The position numbers and the translations under genes were made by a program. 64,000 nucleotides of DNA from Enoplolaimus lenunculus (taxonomy: Eukaryota; Nematoda; Enoplea; Enoplida; Thoracostomopsidae): NCBI GenBank assembly GCA_030248215.1, contig JASANG010001003.1, positions 34,000 to 97,999 of the forward strand. Reading direction: 5' to 3'. The notes under the pieces were generated by a model. The model was not told the DNA's origin, did not search any database, and saw only the letters and a program-made list of their open reading frames with translations. Below, one piece after another: positions 1-12,051 of this stretch; positions within the stretch are counted from its first letter, which is position 1; every line of letters begins with the position of its first letter.

Positions 1-137
1 ACAAATAATAGAGCAAAAAATAAGATTAAAATGAAATTTTTGGTGAAATGCATTTTTCACTTTCCGATTCCGGTTCCGGTAAAATTTTCAAATTCCGGTT
101 CCGGTAAATTGTAATTCCGGTTGCACCCTGACCAAAA
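1..137. mobile_element. Family G CCGGTTCCGG-rich element, cut by window start
   Basis: Ends in TTCCGGTTGCACCCTG with repeated TTCCGGTTCCGG motifs. It matches the right half of the copy at 33527-33916 almost base for base. Non-coding. Confidence 0.75.
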
Positions 138-286
138 CTTTTACCGCTACACACGCAGCAAACAACGGTCATTTTTAAAGAAGACGTAAATAATTGACAT
201 ACCATGTTGTAGTCGATCCAAATATTCGACAAAACGTAGTTCCGCACAAATCTCGTGGTAAACTGGCAAATTTAGCCTAAATGCAA

Positions 287-1090
287 TAACACCAGTCGTA
301 GTGGGACTACATTTATTGAGCGAAGCTCGAACACACGTAAGCAATTAAGGTAATATGCAAATTAGTTATTAGCTAACTATTCATTTATCGGTTTTGGAGG
401 TTTGTAAGCAATTTCCTCAGATTCCTCGCACGCAAAAACCTTTCAGCCACCCTAATAATTATTGGAATAATTCAAAAAGTCCTAATTTTGCCTGGTCAAT
501 TAAGCTAATATGCAAATTAGCGATTAGCTAACTATTCAATTATCGGTTTTGGAGGTTTGTAAACAATTTATTCAAATTCCTTGCACATAAAAACCCTTTA
601 GTGCTGAAATTATATTGCTTTTAACCATAATAATTAGTGAAATATTGTAAAAAGTCCTGATTTAGGCAAACTATGCTAATATGCAAATTATCTATTAGCT
701 AACTGCTCAATTATCCATTTTGGAGATTTGTAAACAGTCTACGCAGATTGCTCGCACCCAAAAAACCTTTAATGCTAAAATTAGATGGCTTCTAACTGTA
801 ATAATTAGTGAAATATTGTGGAATGTCCTAGTTTAGGCTTAATTAATTATGCAAATTAGCTTGTAGCTAATAAACGGCTTAAAATTTTCAAACCCCAATG
901 CGAGGTTAACACCCCTGGATCATTGGCTTTCAAACAAAAAAAGTTTAGCAAAATCGGTTCAGCCGTTCCTGAGATTCTTTTCGGACGGACAGACGGACGG
1001 ACGGACATCCACCTTTCGACCCCCAAGTACAAAACATAAAACGACTCGCGAAACTCCGAGCTTCGCTCGGAGTTTCGCTTCGCTCAATAA
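287..1090. repeat. Family H element with four ~165-bp internal tandem units
   Basis: Starts at ACCAGTCGTAGTGGGACTAC and ends in a CGGAGTTTCGCTTCGCTC hairpin. Units beginning TAATATGCAAATTA recur near 351, 506, 678 and 845, each carrying ATCGGTTTTGGAGGTTTGTA or a variant. A GGACGGACAGACGG tract follows. A shorter copy with only part of one unit lies at 33106-33490. It lies left of the last visible POLA1 exon, presumably in an intron. Confidence 0.8.
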
Positions 1091-1227
1091 CATGCAAAAT
1101 TAATTAGTTCCATAATCTCAAAACCTGAAACTTCAACATTAACTAGCAAATATAACAAAGCGCAAAATATTTGTTAAACACACAACTCATAACAACCCAA
1201 ATCCCAAACAACATATAAATAAGTTAC
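1091..1227. other. POLA1 intron remainder, no feature seen
   Basis: AT-rich sequence between the family H element and the last visible POLA1 exon. The next POLA1 exon was not found here, so it must lie beyond the left edge. Confidence 0.5.
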
Positions 1228-4200
1228 ATCGTATCTAAGCTCCAGGAATTCAATTTCTCCGCGCGCCCCGTCTGTGCAATCAAACACGTTTTGTTTTTTG
1301 GAAGGCTAAAAACAACAAAGCTACTGATAATACATCTTACATCCTCAATATGCTTACTTTGCGCACTGCTGCGTAAGTATCACAGGTAAGTCTGAGAAAC
1401 AGTCATACACAAAACACAGAACAGTCAACAGCTGACATCTTCAGTCCGAATGCGTTAATGCCACTGCCATTATTCTGACAATTTTGTGACAAATTGTAAA
1501 CATATACGTACCCGTCTGTTAAATTTGGTATTCAAAGTTTCAAACGTACGGCAAACGTGATCCGGTAGTTACTTACTTTTCCCATAAAAAATAATCACAG
1601 CCAGGGTTCCAATAGTGGGTGTTTAGAAAAATAATAAACTTTATAAATGCATGAGAAACCTTTGCCTTGTAATAAATTAACAAAAGTGTGGAAAAAAGTG
1701 TGGAAAGAAATTAAACAAGTATATGCCGAATGTTCAAGAAACCACATTAAAATTACACTTTTTAAATATTTAAAAAGTTAAAACATATCAATCTTACTCT
1801 ACATCGGAATTGCGATATCTTATATTTCTGTAATATATTTTTGATTTCGAAATAAACATCCTGGAATGATTCGTATTCACCATCAGCCTAAAACAAAATT
1901 CAATTAGAGTAACAAGCAAATAATTAACAAAATTAATTACGGTATTCGCTACTGATCAACACGTAATAGAAGTATATTCGGCAAAACTTAACGTTCAGCA
2001 TCAAAGTCGAATCCAGCAAGGTTTGACAACCCACTGTTTGCGTTTCTAAAATTGAGCTGGAACAGACTGGATCATTTTATTGAAAACGTTTCAGCGTTAG
2101 CGGGTATGGGCCTCAGAAGCAGATTATGGAAATGGGTTTTCAAAAATTCAAGCGTTTCCTGCTTTATCCTAGTACACTACCTTCATGCCAGTTTTTTTCG
2201 ACCAAAAGCAAACTAGTATGAAATAATCTATAAGCAGTAACATATTTCTTGAACAAGGTTTACAGACTTACACTGCAATTCGGTAGAATATAGTAGACAC
2301 GTTCTAAATTTTTCACCAACAAGCATACACTCAACCATTGTTTTGATTTGTGTCGTACTTTGCCGAACATGTAGACTGTGCCTGCAATCATAAACTAACA
2401 CACTGATTATAATAGCAAATCTTATACGGCAAACCAATACTGTAAACCATACCAAGTAAATTTTTTCTGTATTTCTCTGAGGCTAATCGTACTAACGACG
2501 GAAACATACTAATTACACAGGTGAATCTGATTAAATAAATTATTCATTTTTGGCGGACACCCGCGGTCTCGGTTAAAAACCGAGATTAAACCGGTGTACT
2601 GGTATGGAATATTAGCCATAATTTATGCCAGAGTCGGCCCAACTAATCTCGGTAAATCCTACCTGGATTTCGAAACGATTCTTCGTACGCATCCAGCCAA
2701 TAAAATTTCACTGATCGACAACCGTTTTCATCATTTGAGACTTCTACCATCTGTGATAATTCAGTGTCTGATGTCACACAAATATCGTTGTTCTCTGGCA
2801 ACCTATCGCCTTCTCCTGATGGCTCTTTGTGACAAAACCACTCTTGTTGTTGACTAAGCGGAGGTAATTGTTGTGATAGTTGCTCGCTTTCTGACAATGC
2901 ATGTTCGAGATCAGCATCGAGCATTGAAGTGGACTTAAAGTCCTCTAAAATGGAAACAGGAGCATTTTCAACTAAATTTATAGTTATCATAAGTTGAAAA
3001 AACTCATTTTATAGCAACTGGCACTCTCCGTATATACGTTTGCCTTACGCCAACACATCTAAATCATATGTGCCCTCACCAATTACAACGCGCACCTCGG
3101 TTTTTGAAACAAAATTGTGAATGTCGTGGTTATTTATACATCAGTCGTCACCGTCACTGAAGTAAAAGCTCTACTTTCCGTTAAATTCAAAGGCATGCTT
3201 TCCATCACTACACTAATTCAGGTTATCTGACCGCAGGCCCTGCTTCAACCCACATAGCTCCAGCACTATCTAGCTCATTACCTTCCTCGGTTCCGCCAAT
3301 TGTGCTATCGTCCAAACAATCAGCAACGTCGTCTAACGACACGAAATCACCGCTACCATCCAGTGTTTTGCCGTTACCCGCATCGAATTCACCCATGCCC
3401 ACTGAGCTGATTTTTCTGCTTGCAGGACTATTTTTCAACCTTCCACCGCTACTGTTCTCATTCTGTTTCGTCTTGAGCATCATATGACTCTTGACTGGAG
3501 TTGTAGACGGACGACACTTTTTGTCCGGCTGTTTTGGAGGTGAATCATAATCGCGTTTCGTTGCATGTTTCGCAGCACGATAACTACTAACATATTCACT
3601 ATGAGATCGGCCATTGAGATCATTCGGCGAGGGCTGAGGGGCGATAAATGGATTTGGTTTTGGACGATAATCTTGTGCGGTGTCGAATGGACTGTAATGC
3701 GTTCTGTAATTAAGAAAAACAAACCAAAACATCGAAATCACAACTTAAATTAGAAAAAGTGCATTTTTTACAAATTTCAGCGTGAAAAATATTCAATATT
3801 CAGAAAACGCTTATCAGCATTCATTTTAGCGATGTGACCGGTATTTACGTCAGAAATGCAGTTTTGATGTGTTTAGACGTATAGTGATTTGACTTCATCG
3901 TTTAAATTGCGAAACAAACCCACAGTAATGAGAAATTTACTCAAATGCACTGTTTCGTCCTCCAGACTTCGTATTCGACACAGATCCATGTAACGCTGCA
4001 AGTAAATCGTTAACATCATCTTGACTAACATTCACTTGGACCTGAAACCAGCTAAAGATAATAGTTCAGAACGCTGTCATAGCTTTGCTCTGTCTTCTCG
4101 TATGTTCATTTCATACATAACAACAATAACATAAACTATCAAATAGCTTTTTCATTTTTTCAATTCGTCAATGCGCAAATTTATATTACATCAAAACTGC

Positions 4201-6419
4201 TTTCGTAAAATATTTATTGACAGGAACGTCGTATATATTGTGCAGCTGCATGCAAAAGATTTCGCTTCTAATAATTTTTTCGGCTGCTGCCACCGATTTA
4301 TACGGGTGCTAGGGTAATCGTACGTGTATACAATTTTAAAATTGTACACTCGTTAAGTCTATCTTGGCACAATTTTCCTGTTGGCCTCACCTTAACACGT
4401 GTCAAAATACGTGCAAAGTATTAAAATGTATTAAAGTGAGGTTAACAAAAAATGTAAGACGGGGTTAAAACTGTACATAAGATAACCCTATTATTACTCG
4501 CACAAATAAGTTGCAAAAACTCAAAAATTATTGTGAACGGCGCATGGTAAACGCAAATACCTCTGGTTGTTTCGGTTTCGCTTTTGCAACACAGAACGAC
4601 TTTATACCCTTAACTTTACGCATATCACCTGTCGAGTCATTTTCATCTTTTTTTCGCTCTAAAAACAAAAAACAACAAACCAAAGCTAGACGCAAACACA
4701 ACAACCATGAAACGAATATTGTTCGCACAAATCAACTGTAATAGCAATTTAACCAACACCAAGCATAAACAAAATGTATTTCTAATTCAAATCAAATAAT
4801 TACTGCGAACATATCTATATTAGATAATCAAATTTGTTGCATTACATATCAAAGTTGAGTTTTGCAACTTTCCGCAATAGAAATTTCTCAGCATATGTAT
4901 GCACACGTTTCACCCAAGCGTACATACAAAACGTAAATTTACATTTGATTTCAACTTGCAATGCAACTGCTAAAAATTTTAACTCTAAAATCTACCGTAT
5001 ATGTACCTTTTCTAGATTTCGGGGCTTCTGTATCCTCATCAAAAATCTCCCGACCATCATCTGCGTAACCCATTCCATCTACAATACAAAAATATATTAA
5101 TCATTATGATTCGTAAGAGCCTGTAAAACAAGCAGATATTTCTGCAGTTCATAGTAAATATATAATTAAATTTTTTGTAACGAAACTTATCAGTGTAGAA
5201 ATTTAAGGTTTTCCTAGGCCGCCGACGAGTGGGGTGCGGCAACCCCCCCCCCCCACAACTAACTGGGGGGAAGAGCTGGGGGTAGCCGAAAAGTGGGCGG
5301 AGGTCAAAAAATTTTTATGACGAAAAATTGCTATTTTTGTCTCCGAATGTAGGCAAAATGTATTTAACGCTACTTTAAAACAATAAAAAACCGTCAATAG
5401 CAGTGACAAAAGGAAAAAGTTTAAAATATAACATGTTCCAATTTTTACCGGGATGAGTCCAAAAAAGTGGGGGGAGGTCAGCTGGGCGGAGCAGTCTAAG
5501 TGGGGGTGTTCGGATGTATGGGCTCCCGTCCACCCCCCACCAGGAAAACCCCAGTAAATGTAACAAAACCACATCATCTGTAAAAACATGCAGTATTATA
5601 CAAATTGTTGTAACTTCTCACCGTCGTCAACTACAAAATCATCAGCCATGCGCTCAGTTACTCGTTTCGCGTATTCATCTTCTGTTATTACCTCATATAT
5701 CGCCTCGGGCTCATCATTAATCTGAAATTACAAGAATCTACTATAGTTTGCTTTGTTGATAAAATCCTACATATTAAGTAGATACTAGATAATACGGTAA
5801 AACCAAATATCCGGGGCTGGCTCCGGTAAAATCGGCATCTGTATCCGACTCTGATAAAATCAGCATCTGTTTCCGACTCCGATATTCTATATACATTGCC
5901 GAATATTAATTCCTTAACCGTTAACCTTTCTCCTCTATGCAGCAACCGCATGAGCTTGTGCCGTCTACATGCGTCAGCCTGTTACATTAGGTAATGAATT
6001 ATTGAAAATTATTTCGGTAACTGTAGGATTTAAAAGCAAATTACCTAAAACAAGACATATATCACAAGAAATACGTATATAAAGCAGTCGGGCCCCGGCC
6101 AATATGAGCATAATTTAAACTCAATCCTTGAAAATTGCTGAACAAATTCTATTCGAGTTAACTACAAATACTGATTGGTTTTTTGTAATTTTTCACACGT
6201 ATTCTTTATGTTTCCGTTTCATTGTTACGTATTAAGCTTATTTGCAAAATAAACAGCAGGTGCACAGGAGTTGTAGTAGGTCTCTACTCCTACTTCATAT
6301 TTCTTTTTTTCGCCTCGAGAGCGCAAATCCTTAAGCGCTGTGAATTTATTGCAATTTCTAGCAGATAAGTTTCTTCTGCTGCGTCCATCATTAACCGCAG
6401 CCAATCCGTAGTCTGCCAT
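1228..6419 (-). CDS. POLA1: DNA polymerase alpha catalytic subunit, N-terminal 502 codons (gene continues past left edge)
   Basis: Catalytic subunit of the nuclear polymerase alpha-primase complex, which extends RNA primers at replication origins and Okazaki fragments. Ten coding exons read on the minus strand: 6294-6419, 5622-5721, 5007-5078, 4561-4658, 3941-4041, 3282-3703, 2663-2971, 2272-2381, 1798-1887, 1228-1305. Every junction has GT-AG ends and the phases agree through all ten exons. The product starts MADYGLAAVNDGRS. It contains TALKDLRSRGEKKKYE, then DGMGYADDGREIFDED (family acidic N-terminal motif), KGIKSFCVAKAKPK, and a long low-complexity linker. It ends in the conserved FYWLDAYEE, GTVYMFGKV, VKNLERVYYILP, FQDVYFEIKNILQKYKI and FLELRYD blocks that lead into the exonuclease-like and polymerase domains. 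The start is chosen because an in-frame TAA lies just upstream of that ATG. The donor of the 422-nt exon is the least certain junction; an alternative near 3231 would need a 10-nt micro-exon. The exonuclease-like core and catalytic domain lie outside the window. Confidence 0.93.
5208..5556. mobile_element. MITE-like insertion in the second POLA1 intron
   Basis: Inverted ends GGTTTTCCTAGG and CCAGGAAAACC flank a G/C-homopolymer-rich body with runs of C (about 5245-5256) and several GTGGGGGGAGGTC-like motifs. Non-coding, and much richer in G/C than its surroundings. Confidence 0.6.
5795..5950. repeat. Degenerate family G fragment in the first POLA1 intron
   Basis: Contains ATATCCGGGGCTGGCTCCGG and paired TCCGACTCCGAT-like motifs, resembling the 46236-46618 and 52481-53213 elements but truncated. 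Confidence 0.4.
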
Positions 6420-6447
6420 GAGTTGTTGTTACTTAATAAAAAGCTGC
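6420..6447 (-). other. POLA1: POLA1 5' UTR part of first coding exon, with splice acceptor
   Basis: On the minus strand a T-rich tract ending TTTTGTTTTAG lies just before position 6447, followed by 28 untranslated bases up to the POLA1 ATG. A TAA in frame with that ATG lies in this stretch, so translation cannot start further 5' in the same exon. This suggests a separate non-coding leader exon upstream, not located. Inference from sequence only. Confidence 0.5.
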
Positions 6448-7021
6448 CTAAAACAAAAAATTCCAAGATTTCGCTAAAATATACTGTTCCAAACAATGCT
6501 GTAGGTTTACATTGCTGGCAAATTTAGCATATGTTTATCTTTACAAGAAACAATATATATTTAATTTATAAATAAAATGCTGCTAAGAAATATTACATAT
6601 AGAACGTGGTCAAAAACTAACAGGGCTTTGCGTTAAACACAGTGAATTTTGAGCCTACTTCCTGCCTGCCCGAAAACCAAAGTAAAATTACACACCCGCC
6701 AATAGTTTACGTACTAGCTACGTAAATAGCCAGCACAATAATTTGTTGAATGGACAATCGATAATTTGGAGCCCATCATTATACTTAATACGGCTAGCCT
6801 TGGGCTTAAAGTATTGCTAATGATTATGCTTAAATTTATTCATAGGCATTAGGACACTGTTTGGTGACCAGTTGTATATCGACGAATTGTCGTCAATAAA
6901 CGTGAAGCACTGTCTAGTTTGCTCAGTCTTAGACAATACAATTTTTCGGAAAAATATAAAATGTTTCGTGTTTTTTATATATCCAAGTTTCTGAACTATC
7001 CATATGTTTTTTATAAAATTA

Positions 7022-7688
7022 TGCGGAGTTCACGTTATAACTGAGGCCATCTGAAACACGTTTTGTCCATGTAATAGTGGGTAACATTTTGTCTACATGT
7101 AAATTCGCTGTCAAATTCAAAAAATTTGAATTGTTTGCTATCTTAGTAATGTGACATCCACTATTTGTACTGCGAAATCATATGATATTCGAAATATTCC
7201 CCGTCAGTATCATATGACATGTTTGAAAATGTCTGCAAGCTTGTGGTAAAACTAGCATGAATGTCATGCACAACATAATGATACTAGAACTCAAAGTTTG
7301 AATTATTGGTACTTAGAAATATACTTAGGTAAAACTTTCACCGGAAACAGAAAATACAAGTAAATTTAGTATTCGAAATCACTTACAGCTAAATTATCCG
7401 GCTTTTGATATATTATTCGTGCGGATAAACTACATTGTCCTGCATAATATCACGTGATTTTCTGTAGAATCTCAGGATATCATATGATATCCCATAAATT
7501 TCCCGCGGTAATGTGACGTATGGCTGTTTGTATACGATGATTTCTGGAGCTACGGAATTTGTAAGCCAATGTCATGTGATATTCTCATTTTGTCTACAAA
7601 CCGCTATTTAGATCACATTTTATGTCGACGTCGAATCAACAACATTGGACAAAACGTGTTCCGGCATGCCCCAAACATGAACCACGCA
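7022..7688. mobile_element. Family F MITE, about 670 bp
   Basis: Left end TGCGGAGTTCACGTTATAAC and right end CCCCAAACATGAACCACGCA are imperfect inverted repeats, with ACACGTTTTGTCC against GGACAAAACGTGTTCC inside them. The body carries many CATATGATAT-type palindromes. Non-coding. It lies between POLA1 and the mosaic gene. Confidence 0.8.
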
Positions 7689-7932
7689 TATGTTAAAACT
7701 TTTGGGCAGCCAATCCACAAGCAGCGCGCAAATTTGACAGTGTTTCAGTGTTTGAACCGTATATTTGTATAAAGCAAAACAAAATAGTGTTTTAAAAAAT
7801 AAGTGCTAAACAATAAAATATAAAAGCAAAATCTTACAAACTGTTTAAGCCAAAGTAGTTTCGAACTGTCCACTACATTTTTAACAGCTCATTGGTTTCG
7901 TCGTCTGCCTGCGAAAAATGACAGCGCAAAAG

Positions 7933-8570
7933 TTGCGGGGTTTACGTTGTAACTGGGGCAGCCTGGAACACTTTTTGTCCCTATGACTATAGCTGGTAAC
8001 ATTTTGTCTAACCGTTCATCCGCTATCAAATTCAAAAAATTTGAATTGTCTGCTATCCTGATATACATCTACTGTTTGTACTGCAATATCATATGATATT
8101 CAAAATATTTTCTGCGAGTATCATATGATATATTTGAAAATGTCTGCAAAATTGTAGTAAACTAGTTTGGTTGTTCTGTAGGTTGTCATTTTGTGCTTAG
8201 GAATATACTTAGGAATAAATTTAGCGAAAAACAAAAACGTAGAAGCTCATCGAAATCAAATATTAATGCTGCATGATCTGACTTTTTAGTTTAGTAGCAC
8301 GCAAAAATACCATTGTCCTGCATAATATCATATGATATTCAGTAGAATTTTGGAATATCATATGATATTCGCATAAATGTCTCGCAGTATCATATAACAA
8401 ATGGCTATTTGTATACGATGATCGCTTGAGATAAGTGATTTGTAAGTTAATGTCATGTGACATTCACATTTTATCTACATAACCGCTATTCAGATCACAA
8501 AATTTTATATTGACGTCGAACCGACTTGGGCAAAACGTGCTCCAATCCGCCCCATAACGTGAACCCTGCA
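7933..8570. mobile_element. Second family F MITE, about 640 bp
   Basis: Same layout as the copy at 7022-7688 (TGCGGGGTTTACGTTGTAAC to GTGAACCCTGCA) in the same direction, only about 245 bp away. Internal CATATGATAT palindromes are again present. Confidence 0.8.
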
Positions 8571-9660
8571 AGAAGTACGCACAATACAATTATTTAAAGA
8601 TGTTATCATCAAAGATAGGAAACTCAGTGTCAGTTCTTCCGGACACAACCGCCTCTGCATTTCTCTATGGTGGAAAATTTTTAAAAAACATTGACAGTAT
8701 GAATTTTTGTAGTATCTTATTATCAATTTTTTACTACGTGAAGCAGTTTGCACTCTGACTGTATTACATCATTTCTTTGCGCAGTAACAAAGGCTAAAAA
8801 AGCACTCAGTTGCAAAAACACATATTTGGGATTGCGGGAGTATAGATTTTAGTTTGGTTTGTTTTCATATTTGTATATTTCATGAATCGAAAGTGAAAGT
8901 TTTATTCTGGTTCACCGCGCCTTGCGTCATTGATATTGTTAGGGTCGTATCAAAACTGATACGGGATGTCCATTCCAGATGTACGGAATGCATTTGTCTG
9001 ACATAGTTTGCAATTTTTCACGGACGCGGAACGTTTAGTTGAAAAATATCACTGAATTGTGCAATTTATAACTCCGCTCTAATTTCCCATTTACACTAGT
9101 AAAACTTGAACACACAATGGAAAAAGAATTTAGAAACTGTTTGAATTTCCTTTTTTCTATCTTTTTCAAAATATACCTGTGCAAAAAATAGACTTCACTC
9201 TCGATCTCAATCGGTTAAGTCGAGTTTTAAACATCTTTAACCGAGAGGGAAATTTAAACAGTTTCCAAATTCAATTAATACTATTCGCTGCTTTCAAATC
9301 TGCAGTTGGAAAATGGTGTTTCAAAATTCCACATGGCAGTACAAGTATATAGCGAACGGCGCATAAAGTACAGTATTTTGTTCAGCCAATCGGAAGACAC
9401 TGGGCCGGAAACACACATGTATATATTGCATGAGCGTAGCCAGGAGGTTTCAAAGGCCAAACTTCTATTTGGGATTATTCTCCAGCGCTTTTCAAGTGTT
9501 TTTTAATAAGTCTAGAAACACCTTTTGAAATTTTTATAAGACGTGGCACCTGCCTTTCCAACATCCTGGCTACGTCAATGATCCATATCCGGCCGTCACC
9601 GATTGGCGCCGTCCGTAACCATATATCACCGTGCGGTATTGTACGTGAATTATTTAATAC
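8571..9660. other. Intergenic, no gene or recognisable repeat seen
   Basis: AT-rich sequence with only short chance open frames. A short GCGTAGCCAGGAGG-type motif near 9434 recurs near 45213. The 5' exon or exons of the mosaic gene should lie somewhere between 6450 and 12306 but were not identified. Confidence 0.4.
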
Positions 9661-9896
9661 GATACCGTATACGGACGGCGCCGGACGTTGACGGACGACA
9701 CCGGACAGCGCCGGACGTTGACGGACGACACCGGACGGCGTCGGACGTTGACGGACGACACCGGACGGCGTCGGACGTTGACGGACGACACCGGACAGCG
9801 CCGGACGTTGACGGACGACATCGGACGGCGTCGGACGTTGACGGACGACACCGGACGGCGTCGGACGTTGACGGACGGCACCGAGCGGCGCCTCAC
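9661..9896. repeat. GC-rich 30-bp minisatellite, about 7.5 units
   Basis: Unit reads GGACGTTGACGGACGACACC followed by GGACGGCGTC, with small changes between units. The period is a multiple of three and stop-free in several frames on both strands, so it gives long meaningless frames. Flanking sequence (CACCGTGCGGTATTGTACGT) also occurs near 54209-54260, so the array seems to have grown inside a dispersed repeat. Confidence 0.93.
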
Positions 9897-10161
9897 GACA
9901 CGATAGCGCCGCTTTAATATCCTGTAGTATTCTATTAGCCAAGCAAATGGACTATTTTCAGGACCCTATTTATTTATACATTTTTGTTCCGGAATGCCTA
10001 AAGTTTAAAATGTTTCGAAGTTTCATAATTACTTCAAGTCATTATGTATTAGCAATTGAAACTTTCGCTTATTTGATTTTATCATTTGAAAACGTTGCCG
10101 CCCAAAGTAAATATAGTTGATCCCTAAGTAGAGGCGGATCCAAAGATTTCCGACGGCGGTG

Positions 10162-10381
10162 CACTGTAATAAATGGGGAGTCAAATTGACTCTCTCGGAA
10201 ACAGGCTTTTCCTGACTGCACAAACTGAGTCAAAATTCGACTCCGGCAGAGTCAAATTCGATTCATTAAATCGCTCAGTGAGTCGAATTTTACTCTGGCA
10301 GAGTCAACTTTGACTCAGTTTGTGTAGACAGGAAAAGCCTATTTCCGAGAGAGTCAATTTGACTCCCCATTTTTTACAGTG
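10162..10381. mobile_element. Family A MITE (AGTCAA palindrome type)
   Basis: Inverted ends beginning CACTG and finishing CAGTG; GAGTCAAATTGACTC arms next to each end and GACTCCGGCAGAGTCAAATT inside. The whole element can fold into one long hairpin. About 220 bp, non-coding. Confidence 0.88.
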
Positions 10382-10422
10382 TAGGTGGGCTGGCAAATGT
10401 TATATAAAGCGCAACAATTAAA

Positions 10423-10632
10423 CACTGCAAAAAAATTGCGAGTCAAATTGACTGTCTTCGAAAATGGAATTTTCGGGACTACAAAACTGAGTCAAATTCG
10501 GCTCCACCAGAGTCAAACGTGCGACTCATTCAATCGCATTTGACTCTGGCGGAGTCGGAATTAGACTCAATTTGTGAAGTTCCGAACAGCCTACTTCGAG
10601 AGAGTCAATTTGAGTCACCGTTTTTTGTAGTG
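10423..10632. mobile_element. Family A MITE
   Basis: Second copy only 41 bp from the one at 10162. Ends CACTGCAAAAAAATTGCGAG and TTTTTTGTAGTG. Confidence 0.85.
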
Positions 10633-10991
10633 TAATTATAAGGTGATCTTATCAGATTGTCACCAAACACTTTTCTGAGGCGAAAATGGTCATGTAGGGA
10701 CATTACCATTTTATAGTAAAAAATTTCTGACGGGAGAGGCCTATACGCCTGCGACGCCCCCCTCTGGATCCACTAGTGTCCCTATGTTCCTAACCTAAAT
10801 AAATTTCAATTTTGTTCTGTAATTAAAGACAGAGCCCAATACTTTATTATTACAATTTTTACTTCGATGGCTATATTTAAACACATCCATAGCGATAGCT
10901 TATTTTATGTTTAAAAACCAATTAGGGCCAAAATAGATATTGGACGTATAGAGCACTTCGCCTGAAGGCGCAGGATTAGGCGTAGGCCGAA

Positions 10992-11243
10992 CACTGTAAA
11001 TTTCAATCAGTTGATTAATCAATTCCGCTAGCGAGTTGGTTCTTTCTGAATTAATATCAGTAACCACTACCTCTTCTGAGTTGAGTTGATTCTAACTCTG
11101 AGTGGAGTTGACTCTCGGTGAGTTGGTTATTTAACTCAAAATGGATTGAATCAACTCAAAATTATGGGTTCTGATAGTCCTAACCACAGACTGAGTGCTT
11201 CAACTCATTCTGAGTTAAAATTAACTCACTGAAATTTACAGTG
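10992..11243. mobile_element. Family B MITE (GAGTTGA palindrome type)
   Basis: Ends CACTGTAAATTTCAATCAG and CTGAAATTTACAGTG are inverted repeats. The body repeats AACTCA/TGAGTT motifs. About 250 bp, non-coding. Confidence 0.88.
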
Positions 11244-11369
11244 AAGCCTGTGATTCAGAAAAGGCTTGTCTAAGCGTAACCTTATTAAAGCCTAAATCTT
11301 TGTCTAAACTTACCTATTAGCATTAGCGCAAACCTGAACCTAGTCAAGCTTATTAGTCTTAAATGTGGG

Positions 11370-11545
11370 GGCCAATGTAAAGAACAGGGGCGGAACAGTA
11401 TTATAAGCATATTTCTAAGTCGAAGTCTAAGCGTAAGCCTGAGTCTAAGTCTAAGCTAAGCAAAAAAAATTAGTCTAAAGCTTAAACTAAATACTCTTTT
11501 CTAGCCGCACAGAAAAAAGTTCCGCCCCTGATCTTTACATGGGCC
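11370..11545. mobile_element. Family C MITE (TTAGGC type)
   Basis: Ends GGCCAATGTAAAGAACAGGG and CTGATCTTTACATGGGCC, with CCTAAG/CTAAGC hexamers and a CTAAAGCTTAA core between. Confidence 0.85.
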
Positions 11546-11624
11546 AATGTGGGGGAGAGGGAATGTGTACAAGAGCAAAAAGTTGTAGGTATGCTGACAT
11601 TTGCGAATGTTACTTTGAAAGACG

Positions 11625-12051
11625 TACTGTTTTGACCCGAATAAGAGTGGGGTCCCCATTTTGAGCCCGAATCAATAGGAGTCCGTATCCCTAATAAGAG
11701 TCCGTAAGCGGATAGAGTTCCTAAACCCTAATTAGAGTCGATTAAATCCTAATTGCAGCTCATAAATGATTCCAGGACCAAATAATTTGAGTTCGAAACT
11801 TTAAACCGTACGTAAATTTTGAAAGTACATTCCTAAGTATAACCTTGTATTATCGCTTACGCTATTGACACAAGACAAATAAACGTTTAATTCAACGGAT
11901 AATTGCAGTACAGGATATATATTAGCAACGAAGGGCGGCGGAGCGTGGGTTAAAAATAAATAACAGTCCGTAACCGAATAACAAGGGGGGGTGCCCTCTG
12001 GAGAGGCCAAATAAATATCAGTCCCCTCCTCTTATTCGGGTCACTACAGTA
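11625..12051. mobile_element. Family E MITE (CCCGAATAAGA type)
   Basis: Ends TACTGTTTTGACCCGAATAA and TTATTCGGGTCACTACAGTA are inverted repeats; GGAGTCCGTATCCCTAATAA lies inside. About 430 bp, non-coding. Confidence 0.87.

Noticed and set aside
3231-3281. Extending the large POLA1 exon to a donor near 3231
   Set aside because: That donor leaves phase 0 and would need a 10-nt micro-exon to join the next exon; the GTAATG donor after 3282 joins directly in phase.
9475-9942. 155-codon open frame on the minus strand (and 104- and 72-codon frames on the plus strand)
   Set aside because: All are produced by the 30-bp minisatellite, whose length is a multiple of three and lacks stops; the peptides are pure repeats.
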